Positions 18,469-25,988 of a DNA stretch of 41,308 nucleotides are shown piece by piece. The stretch is taken from positions 1 to 41,308 of the forward strand of contig NZ_JARXHY010000023.1 in the NCBI RefSeq assembly GCF_031127815.1, in the 5' to 3' direction. Numbering within the stretch: the stretch's first letter is position 1; every line of letters starts with the position of its first letter. The position numbers were made by a program, and so were the translations under genes. This stretch comes from Pelagicoccus sp. SDUM812003. Its GTDB lineage: Bacteria > Verrucomicrobiota > Verrucomicrobiia > Opitutales > Opitutaceae. The notes under the pieces are model-generated. The model was not told the DNA's origin. It did no database searches and worked only from the letters and a program-made list of their open reading frames with translations.

Positions 18469-18525
18469 AACGAGCAGTCTTGCACCCATAAAGTCCCGAC
18501 ACCTAGAGTCTACTCTATAATCCGC

Positions 18526-20223
18526 GTGCCGCCCAACCCTTCAAGCCACTCAACCGCCCCCCGCTCCAGCTACGACGCCCTGATCTTCGGCGGCGGACTC
18601 GCCGGCTCGCTTCTGGCGGAGCGCTTTCTAGCAAGCGAAAAACGCGTACTGCTCGTCGACGATCCCAGCAAGTCCAGCTGCTCTCGCGTCGCCGCAGGCC
18701 TGATCAATCCCATCGGAGGCAAGCGATTGAAACGCGTCTGGCGAGCGGAGGACCTTCTCCCCCACGCCCTCGAGGCCTACTGCCAGCTAGAGGCGAAACT
18801 CAAAACCACGATCTTCCACCCCCGGCCCATCGCTCGACTCTTCGCCAACACCCACGAAGCCCAGCTTTGGCAGAAGCGCATCGCAGACCCGGCCTACCTT
18901 CGCCAGACCCGCTCCCTGAGCGCCCTCTCGTTGCCGAAAGCGTTTTCTAGCGATTCCGGATTCGCAGTGATGGAGTCTGGCTACCTCGACACCAGCTCCC
19001 TGATCGAGCGCTTGCGCGACGCCTTCCGGTCGCGAAGCGCTCTGCTCGAGCAAAGCTTTCGCTACGAGGACATCGAGATCGGGCCAGACAGCATTCGCTA
19101 TCAGGAACACAGGGCTCCCATCGCCGTCTTCGCCGAGGGACACCTCGCCACCCGCAACCCCTGGTTCTCCTTCGCCCCCTACAAGCCAGCCAAAGGTCTG
19201 ATCGCCACCGTGCGCCTATCGCCTGAGCACGCACGAGACTTCTGCACCAACTCGCCGATCGTAATCAAATCCAAGTTCATCGTGCCGCGCCACGACGGCC
19301 GACTGATCGTCGGAGCCACCTATCGATGGGACGACGCGACGGATTCTCCCGATCCAGAGGGCGAAGCGGAACTGGCGGACTTTCTCGATGATCACTTCGG
19401 TAGCGGAAACTGGTCTTTCGAATCCGTGCAGGCTGGCGTTCGCCCCGCCACCGCGGGGGCCTATCCGATCGTCGGCCCGCACCCCACGCTTCCGCAACTC
19501 CTATCCTTCAACGGATTTGGCAGCAAAGGCTCCCTGCAGATCCCCTTCTTCGCCGACGCATTGCTGGAGCGGATTTATGAAAACAAGGACCTTCCGCCCG
19601 AAGTCCTGCCCAAGCGCTTCATAAAAGCTCCAGCTCTCAAACCAAGGCGTTGGATCGCCACCGAGGTGGTTCGTGAGGTGATAAGCCATCACGTGAATCC
19701 CGGAGAAACCGCCATCGACGCCACTGCAGGCAACGGGCACGACACGGTGTGGCTGTGCGAAAGCGTCGGAGCCAGCGGTCATGTATTCGCATTCGACCTA
19801 CAAGCGCCGGCCCTCGAAATAACGAGGGGACGCCTTCGCAAAAGCAGCCTCGCCAAGCGAGCGACCTTGATGCAGCGCGGCCACGAAACCATGCTGGATT
19901 CCATCCCCCCCGAACACCGCGGCGGGATTTCAGCGATCGTCTTCAATCTCGGCTTTCTGCCCGGTGGCGATCTACAGGTCGTCACCCAGCCCAAAACCAC
20001 GCTGCAAGCCCTGGATGCGTCGATGGTTCTGCTGAAGCCGGGAGGAATGCTCAGCATCACGCTCTATCCCAGCCATCCGGGTGGCCAGGAGGAAGTGGAT
20101 GAAGTCCTAATCTGGATACAAAGGCTCGCCTCAGATCAAGCCGAGGTTTGCTTCGAGCGGCACCCCACCGGCAACCGCAACTCCCCCTATCCCGTTTTCA
20201 TCAAGAAACGCTCGCTCGCGTAA
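18526..20223 (+). CDS. FAD-dependent oxidoreductase (MnmC(o)/DAO-like) fused to MnmM/YtqB-type tRNA methyltransferase
   Basis: This is a 565-residue two-domain protein. Residues about 16-355 are a D-amino-acid-oxidase-fold flavoprotein: dinucleotide motif FGGGLAGS (21-28), VLLVDDP, AAGLINPIGGKR (57-67) and the C-terminal GVRPATAGAYPIVGP (304-318) and FNGFGSKG. After a linker (about 356-378) comes a class I SAM methyltransferase (about 379-562) of the MnmM/YtqB family: AIDATAGNGHDTVWL (396-410), AFDLQ (422-426), FNLGFLPGGD (473-482) and LYPSHPGGQEE (513-523). In E. coli, MnmC carries an oxidoreductase (cmnm5U34 to nm5U34) and a methyltransferase (to mnm5U34) on tRNA; MnmM makes the second step in Gram-positive bacteria. 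The start is inferred as GTG 18526, because no ATG lies before the FAD motif and further extension would run into aroK. The function as a whole is inference. Confidence 0.85.
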   Translation: MPPNPSSHSTAPRSSYDALIFGGGLAGSLLAERFLASEKRVLLVDDPSKSSCSRVAAGLINPIGGKRLKRVWRAEDLLPHALEAYCQLEAKLKTTIFHPRPIARLFANTHEAQLWQKRIADPAYLRQTRSLSALSLPKAFSSDSGFAVMESGYLDTSSLIERLRDAFRSRSALLEQSFRYEDIEIGPDSIRYQEHRAPIAVFAEGHLATRNPWFSFAPYKPAKGLIATVRLSPEHARDFCTNSPIVIKSKFIVPRHDGRLIVGATYRWDDATDSPDPEGEAELADFLDDHFGSGNWSFESVQAGVRPATAGAYPIVGPHPTLPQLLSFNGFGSKGSLQIPFFADALLERIYENKDLPPEVLPKRFIKAPALKPRRWIATEVVREVISHHVNPGETAIDATAGNGHDTVWLCESVGASGHVFAFDLQAPALEITRGRLRKSSLAKRATLMQRGHETMLDSIPPEHRGGISAIVFNLGFLPGGDLQVVTQPKTTLQALDASMVLLKPGGMLSITLYPSHPGGQEEVDEVLIWIQRLASDQAEVCFERHPTGNRNSPYPVFIKKRSLA

Positions 20224-20698
20224 GTTCGAGGATCCTCGCTTCGAATTCCGGATACGCAGCGATCAAGGCCCCGCGACTCCCGATCTCAAACCCCTTCCAA
20301 TCGAATCCCGGCGTGACCACGCAGCTCATGAGCGTCCAACCGTGCGACCCGCCCAAAATCGGTTTTCCGCCAAACCAGCATCCTGGCTGAAACACCAGAT
20401 GCGGGCTCTGCCCCTTGTGGAGCTCGCGCCCGAGAACCTGCGTTTCTCCCACTCCGTTCTCGCCCAATCGAAACACCTCGAAGGCATCGCCATCGAGAAA
20501 AAAGAACTGCTCCACCGCATCGAGGCGATGCAAAGCGGAAAAGTCCTCACGCGTGAAAAGGGCGTAGATCGTAGTGCTCGAAGGACGACCTGCATCGGCC
20601 GTAGCGCCCGTGTGAATACGTTTGAACCAACCTCCTTCGTGATCGAGACGCTCCAGCCCGAGCCTTTCGATGATCCCCTCACTCTCTATCGAAGCCAT
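20201..20698 (-). CDS. Cupin_5 (DUF985) family protein
   Basis: This 165-residue protein shows the full pattern of the DUF985/Cupin_5 family: IIERLGL..HEGGWFKR (residues 9-27), STTIYALFTREDFSALHRLDA (split over about 45-65), a double-stranded beta-helix core (FFFLDGDAFEVFRLG) and the closing CVVTPGFDWKGFEI. The family has a cupin fold but no agreed reaction. The ATG at 20698 is preceded by AGAGGA, a good Shine-Dalgarno site and rare in this window; the frame is open to 20833, but that part is not family-like. Its 3' end overlaps the end of the converging fusion gene by 23 bases. Confidence 0.88.
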   Translation of the reverse strand: MASIESEGIIERLGLERLDHEGGWFKRIHTGATADAGRPSSTTIYALFTREDFSALHRLDAVEQFFFLDGDAFEVFRLGENGVGETQVLGRELHKGQSPHLVFQPGCWFGGKPILGGSHGWTLMSCVVTPGFDWKGFEIGSRGALIAAYPEFEARILELTRASVS

Positions 20699-20798
20699 AA
20701 CGGTCCTCTTCACTAGCGAGGAGCTTCGCAATTGCAACTCGAGAGCTGGAGCTCGCGGCAAGAAATCGATCCGTATCCAGAAACAAGGAGCCGTCGCG

Positions 20799-23700
20799 CT
20801 ATCTGACGATGTACTTCCCGAGAAGGTAGGCATTCACACTGCTTCGCTCCGCAGCCGTTAAGGCGCGATTGTATACAAGAACCGCGGCGATCTCCATAGA
20901 CACGTTTCCGAGTCCTCTTATTTCCTCGCCCAATACGATAGATCCAACCGACGTCTTGTAGGAGTGGGCGAACTTCGCGATCTCCGTGCCGTTTCGATAG
21001 AGGGTGCCGACGCTGGACGACAGCATGCCCGACTGCACCAACCAGCCGCCTCCATTTCCTACGGTTGTGGATACCAGGTCGTTCCCCGTGCCCCAGCCTT
21101 GCAGGACAAGCTCTCCTCCCGGCTGCTTGGCGACCAGCCCGAAGGCAGCGTTGCTCGCCCCGGAGCCATAGGAAAAACCAGCCCAGGCCGATCCACTGTT
21201 GTATTTCGCCACCAGAAAAACCGTTCGATTGGCATTGCCAAGCGGCAGGTCCTTGATGGGTTCCAAAGCGTGAATCCGGGCCAAGCTGTCGTCGACGCCG
21301 TCGAACCTGACGCTCGCCTGACCAGTTGGGGTCCCCAAGGCCACACGAACCGGATTTCCTTCCGAAACAAGATCGTTGCCTCGACCGGATAAATCACGCC
21401 AGACCGTCACCTGCCCATTGGAATCAGTGAAAAGGGACTGGTCCGACTCCAGTTGAAATACCAAGCCCGAAGTCACCGGGACTGAGATGGGATTTGTAAT
21501 CGTTATCTGAATACTCGAAGACGAACTCGCGTTCATGCTATCGCGAGCCGATGCGCTGATGGTATGAAGGCCAGGAGAAAGCGAACTCACCGAAAGGGAG
21601 GCCCCCGTTCCCAACAACCCATCCACACTCGACGTCCACTGCAAGGTGGAGCTCAGATTGCCATCCTCGATATCCTGAGCGGTTCCGGAAAAGGCTACTG
21701 CCGCCCCTCGCAAGAACGTCGATCCTGTCGCAGGATTCGAGATCACCACCACCGGCGAAGCGTTCGAGGTGATGTATTTAGTAGTCAGATACGCACTCAC
21801 CTTGGCTCGCTCCGCTGCGGTCAATGCTCGATTGTAGATCAATACCGCCGCAATCTCCATATCGGCGTAGCCGAGACGAGCAATCTCCTCCCCGATGACC
21901 AGCCGAGTCAAGGTGGTCGCGTAGGTGTGAGTGAATTGGGAGACAAGCGTCCCGTTGCGGAATAGCTTGCCCACACCCGATTCCAGAAGGCCTTCCTGGA
22001 CCTGCCAGCCGCTCGCCTTCACGGTACCAGTCAGGTCGTTGCTTCCACCCCAGCCCTGCAACGACAACTCCTGCGTCGCGGGTTTAGCGGTCAGGCCAAA
22101 GGCCTTGTTGCTCGATCCCGTTCCATAGGCCACGCCTGCCCAGACGGGCGAGCTGTTGTATTTGATGACTGCATACATGGTTCGGTTAGCGTTTCCAGTG
22201 GGCAGGCCACCCAGAGGACTCGTCTGATGCGAGCGCTCCAGCTTGTCTCCGTCACCATCGAAATGGATCGCCGGCAACCCGGAAGGAGTTCCGCGAGCGA
22301 CGAGCACCGGATTTCCCATCGCCACCAGGTCGTTGCCCAGTCCCGACTGGTCCAGCCAGCCAGCGACCGTGTTTCCGGGACCGGCGGCTATGTTACGGTC
22401 CGATTCCAGCTGTAGCACCAGCCCATTTAGCGGGAGTCCGCTGGCAGGATCCAGAGCGATAGTGAAAGAAACCGAACTGGAGGCGGAGGCGCCTTTCGAA
22501 TCAGTCACCGAGGCCGTGACGACATGGGTGCCCAGGGGAAGCGTCGAAAGGGTTATGGGAGAACCCGTCCCCAGCATTCCGGAAAGCTGAGAGCTCCAAA
22601 CGATCTTGCTGGTCAGGGAACCATCTTCCGGATCGTTAGCCGCCGCCGAGAAGGAAATTGATTGGCCCAACGAAAACCCGCTACCCGAGGCCGGACTAGT
22701 GATGCTGACGCTGGGAGCCTTGTTCGCCAACGAACCGTACCGAGCCAGGAGATAGCTGTTGACCGAGCTTAGCTCCCCTGCCTCCAAGGCCCGATTGAAA
22801 ACCATGATCTCCGCCACGTCCATGTTCAGATTCTTCGCTCCGTCGAGCTCCTCTCCCACGCGGACCGTCCCGGAAGCGGTCGCGTAGGTGCGCGTCGCAG
22901 TTCCGATCGGCTTGCCGTCCCGGAATTGACTGACCACTCCATTCTTGAGCACTACGGTATGGGTCAGCCAACTACCGATGCCGTTCTCGGCGGGGTTCGA
23001 CGCGACGTCATTAGCTGCGCCCCATCCCTGTACGCCGAGCGTTCCTGCAGCGGTCAGCGTGGCGCCGAAGGCGGCGTTTGTCTTTGGCGCTCCGTAGGCG
23101 AATCCAGCCCACCCGCCCCCTGTGTTCGTCGCATTGTAGCGAACGAGCATCACGATCGTTCGGTTGGCGTTCCCTGTTGGAAGCCCGGCGGCGCTCAAAC
23201 TGTAGAGGGCGTCGGCCACTCCGTTGAAGCGAATCGATGGTTTTCCGTTGGGGGCGAGCGCTTGCAGCTGAGGAGCGCCTGCCGCCACGAGATGGTTCAA
23301 GTTGCGCGACTGATCTTCCCAGGTGGATACAGCGCTACCGTTTTTCACCACCCCTGAATCAGCCGACAAGTGCAGGGCGAGAGCATCGGAGGGAATGCTC
23401 GAGCACAGCCCATTGGCAACGTACTTCGCAACCAATAGGGTATCGGTAGTCGGAACATTGAAGACCTGTTGCGGGGCGCTTACGTTGTTCGACCAACCGG
23501 CAAACTCGTAGTTCGTTCCGTTCACGCATGCGGTTTGAGGCGCGGTGATCGTGTGGTTGAAGTTGACCAGCGTATCCAAAACGTAAGGAGCTGCCTTGGC
23601 GGTGTTGCCGTCGACTTGAATCAGCATCCCGGTGGGCTCGCTTCTCAGGTCGATGTTGGCCTTTTGAGGATAGACCTCGATGGTAGAGGTAGCGCTCAAG

Positions 23701-25622
23701 CCGCTGGAGTCGGTGACCGTGAGGTAGCAGCGGTACAAAACATTGCCGCTGAATCCTTGCCCTTGGTTCGGGATGGGGAAGCTGATCGATTTGACTCCCG
23801 TGACTGGTCCCATGGAAGGATGAGCGTTTCCTGGTCGGATGAAGAGCACCGACCAGCTGTATCCACTGGCGGCTACGCTGCCGTCCTCCGCATCGGTAGC
23901 GTTGGCGGAGAACGTTAGCGTATCGCCGTATCTGAATACATTGTTCGTCGAGCCTGGACGGCTGTTGCTCACCGTCAGCGAACCAATGATCGGTCGGGTG
24001 CCAACCTCCACTTCGGTCGTAGATGCGGCGGTCGAAGTCGGATCCGAGACCTCGAGCGTAGCCGTATAAAGCCCATCGCGGGAATAGGTATGCGTTACCT
24101 TCCTACTCACTCCGTCGCTCAAGCTCGCCAGGCTGGTAGAGGTCCCATCGCCGAACCGGATAAGGTACTGCATAGGGTGCTTCTCAAAGTCGCTCGCCTT
24201 GAGGGTGAATTCCGTGACAAGCGGCGAAACGCCAGACTTGGGCGTCGCCTGAAAGCTGGAGATGACCGGCCGATTGTTTCCTCCTTCGTAAACGTAGCGC
24301 CGCACTGCCCCCAGCACGGAGGGATTGCTCTGTCCGTAGGCCCCTCCCGAGTCGGTAAAGCTCACGTAGTATAGAGCTCCATCAGGTCCCGTATCCAAGC
24401 AAGTGATACGACCAACCGGAGCGAGATCGAATCCGTAGCTAATGGCGTCCGGGTTCTTGATCGAAATAGCCCCTGGGCTAGGATTCGGCGCGATTCCCCC
24501 TTTCGCGTCGAACTTCAAATAGCGAATGAAGTCGCGCGTCGAATCGGCGTAGAAGTAGGCGCCTTGATACTGGGCTGGAAACTGGTTGCCCCGATAGACC
24601 ACGCCCCCATTGATGGCAGAGGTGTTTCCGCTGTGGCGATACGCGAAAATCGGCTCTCCGACTGGACTGTCGATGCTGTAGCCAGGAAAGTCGGTGAACG
24701 GCGGCAATCCTTCCACCGTCGGCCATCCGAAAAAGATCCCGTCGAAGCGAAAGTTGTCGCCCGCCGTCCCGTAGTCGTTGTCCACGATCTCGCCGGTAGC
24801 AGGATCGTAATCGATAACGTGCAAATCCTCCCAGGCGATGGGCTGCTCGTTTCCTCCCACCTCCGCGATATAGAATCGGTTGGAAGGCAAGTCCCACCGC
24901 GCCCGAAACGGATTGCGCAGACCGAAGGCGACAACGCTGTCCACGTTGGGACCGTTTCCGTCCCTAAACGGATTAGTCGCCGGGATGCTGCCGTCCTTCG
25001 CGAAGCGATGGATCTTTCCGCCGGCATGGGCGAGATCGAGGGCGTAGGAGCCTTGGAAATGGTCGCCGGTGGCGAGCCAGAGGTTTCCATCCGGGCCGAA
25101 GTCGAGCCCGCCACCGAAATGGCAGCAGGAATCGTAGCCGTCGGTGTCCTGCCAGATGATCGTTTCGCTAGCGGGGTCTCCCCGACTGGCAAGCCCGCCG
25201 CCGTTTTCCAGATGCCTGAATCGAGCCACGCGAGCCTTCGCTCCATTAGGGCCTTTTTTCGGGGTGTAGAAAAGATAGATGTACGGCTGGGCCGGAAAGG
25301 CTGGATCGATGGCTACATCCAGCAGGCCGCGTTCCTGATCGGCATTGATCCCGTCGACGTGCGAAGACGCAGCCAAGTTCAAGTAGACCTGGTAGCTTGC
25401 AGGCCGCGACGCGGTGTTTACGATCAAGATGGTGCCCTTCTTCTGCAGCAGCAGCATTCGGCCATCCGGCAGGAAGCGCAGCGAAATCGGCTGGTCCAAG
25501 CCTTCCACGACGTTCTCGAGAACGAAGCTAGCCGGCGGAGCCCCATAGACTGCAATCGCTTGAGCGATGAGGACATACACGAGTCCAACCCGCCTGAGGC
25601 AGGTCCATAGATTGTGACGCAT
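20799..25622 (-). CDS. Secreted PQQ-dependent sugar dehydrogenase-like protein with PKD/Ig and LamG-like modules
   Basis: This encodes about 1607 residues. A signal peptide (hydrophobic VGLVYVLIAQAIAVYG, cleavage near residue 28) leads into a glucose/sorbosone dehydrogenase-type beta-propeller (about 30-430; ERGLLDVAIDP, CHFGGGLDFGPDGNLWLATG, GLRNPFRARWD). Then come a PKD-like domain (about 440-530; FGDGTSTSLASL), an Ig-like domain with an AEDGS turn (about 530-640), a PEGA/B-repeat-like stretch (about 640-735; FAGWSNNV) and three LamG/concanavalin-like modules, the last two each preceded by an Ig-like domain (SPASGSGF / NPATGSTF). The chain ends at the third LamG module with no sorting signal. 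The ATG at 25622 is chosen because it starts the signal peptide; the frame is open to 25688. Likely an extracellular sugar or polysaccharide oxidoreductase; the substrate is unknown. Confidence 0.88.
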   Translation of the reverse strand: MRHNLWTCLRRVGLVYVLIAQAIAVYGAPPASFVLENVVEGLDQPISLRFLPDGRMLLLQKKGTILIVNTASRPASYQVYLNLAASSHVDGINADQERGLLDVAIDPAFPAQPYIYLFYTPKKGPNGAKARVARFRHLENGGGLASRGDPASETIIWQDTDGYDSCCHFGGGLDFGPDGNLWLATGDHFQGSYALDLAHAGGKIHRFAKDGSIPATNPFRDGNGPNVDSVVAFGLRNPFRARWDLPSNRFYIAEVGGNEQPIAWEDLHVIDYDPATGEIVDNDYGTAGDNFRFDGIFFGWPTVEGLPPFTDFPGYSIDSPVGEPIFAYRHSGNTSAINGGVVYRGNQFPAQYQGAYFYADSTRDFIRYLKFDAKGGIAPNPSPGAISIKNPDAISYGFDLAPVGRITCLDTGPDGALYYVSFTDSGGAYGQSNPSVLGAVRRYVYEGGNNRPVISSFQATPKSGVSPLVTEFTLKASDFEKHPMQYLIRFGDGTSTSLASLSDGVSRKVTHTYSRDGLYTATLEVSDPTSTAASTTEVEVGTRPIIGSLTVSNSRPGSTNNVFRYGDTLTFSANATDAEDGSVAASGYSWSVLFIRPGNAHPSMGPVTGVKSISFPIPNQGQGFSGNVLYRCYLTVTDSSGLSATSTIEVYPQKANIDLRSEPTGMLIQVDGNTAKAAPYVLDTLVNFNHTITAPQTACVNGTNYEFAGWSNNVSAPQQVFNVPTTDTLLVAKYVANGLCSSIPSDALALHLSADSGVVKNGSAVSTWEDQSRNLNHLVAAGAPQLQALAPNGKPSIRFNGVADALYSLSAAGLPTGNANRTIVMLVRYNATNTGGGWAGFAYGAPKTNAAFGATLTAAGTLGVQGWGAANDVASNPAENGIGSWLTHTVVLKNGVVSQFRDGKPIGTATRTYATASGTVRVGEELDGAKNLNMDVAEIMVFNRALEAGELSSVNSYLLARYGSLANKAPSVSITSPASGSGFSLGQSISFSAAANDPEDGSLTSKIVWSSQLSGMLGTGSPITLSTLPLGTHVVTASVTDSKGASASSSVSFTIALDPASGLPLNGLVLQLESDRNIAAGPGNTVAGWLDQSGLGNDLVAMGNPVLVARGTPSGLPAIHFDGDGDKLERSHQTSPLGGLPTGNANRTMYAVIKYNSSPVWAGVAYGTGSSNKAFGLTAKPATQELSLQGWGGSNDLTGTVKASGWQVQEGLLESGVGKLFRNGTLVSQFTHTYATTLTRLVIGEEIARLGYADMEIAAVLIYNRALTAAERAKVSAYLTTKYITSNASPVVVISNPATGSTFLRGAAVAFSGTAQDIEDGNLSSTLQWTSSVDGLLGTGASLSVSSLSPGLHTISASARDSMNASSSSSIQITITNPISVPVTSGLVFQLESDQSLFTDSNGQVTVWRDLSGRGNDLVSEGNPVRVALGTPTGQASVRFDGVDDSLARIHALEPIKDLPLGNANRTVFLVAKYNSGSAWAGFSYGSGASNAAFGLVAKQPGGELVLQGWGTGNDLVSTTVGNGGGWLVQSGMLSSSVGTLYRNGTEIAKFAHSYKTSVGSIVLGEEIRGLGNVSMEIAAVLVYNRALTAAERSSVNAYLLGKYIVR
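20802..23410 (-). repeat. Three LamG-like modules, two as Ig+LamG tandem units of about 965 bp
   Basis: The ends of the modules encode near-identical helices (NRALEAGELSSVNSYLLARY, NRALTAAERAKVSAYLTTKY, NRALTAAERSSVNAYLLGKY) at about 22735, 21772 and 20805 on the plus-strand scale, so the spacing is about 963 and 967 bases. Each module starts with a pattern LxLxSD...W.DQS..GNDLV (first copy LSADSG...WEDQSRNLNHLV). This is internal duplication within one gene; the second and third copies are the most alike. Confidence 0.8.
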
Positions 25623-25988
25623 ACGAAAAAGTTGTAGGAGTTGGCTGAAACCGATTAGCAGCCTCGCTACCAGATTCCGATCTAGCAAACTTGGTGAAAT
25701 GGATCACCTTAATTATATCTCGATACCTCGCGAATAACACGAGTGTTTCCACCAAGAGAAGTCTCATTTCATCCCTTGCGTACCCAAGTTTTCGATACTG
25801 GAGAAATCAGAAATTCCCCGAGGACAAGTAAAAAACCAGGTCTTCGAGGTTTCGAACTGGGCCCTTTTCCAGCACCATGAAGCGATTTTGGGGCGCCAAA
25901 AGGGCTTTTCGGGCCGCAACCGCCCATTTGGGCCAGCTTGGCCAGCTCACTTTTCCGCAGCGAGCGTCGCTCGCGACGAGGCGCCGGA
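25623..25988. other. Intergenic region between the polymerase and the PQQ/LamG gene
   Basis: These 366 bases lie past the polymerase stop and upstream of the dehydrogenase-like gene, both on the minus strand. They hold a 6-bp hairpin right after the polymerase stop (25960-25965 with 25969-25974, no U tract), a tandem copy of TGGCCAGCT-like sequence (25932-25948), and two competing inverted repeats: GCCCTTTT (25861-25868) with AAAAGGGC (25898-25905), and TTTTGG (25886-25891) with CCAAAA (25896-25901). The part 25680-25860 is AT-richer and is the likely promoter of the dehydrogenase-like gene. No gene is supported. Confidence 0.4.

Noticed and set aside
18115-18525. Extension of the oxidoreductase fusion to a GTG at 18115
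   Set aside because: The extra 137 codons lie antisense in aroK and have no domain; the FAD motif would start far too late for the family.
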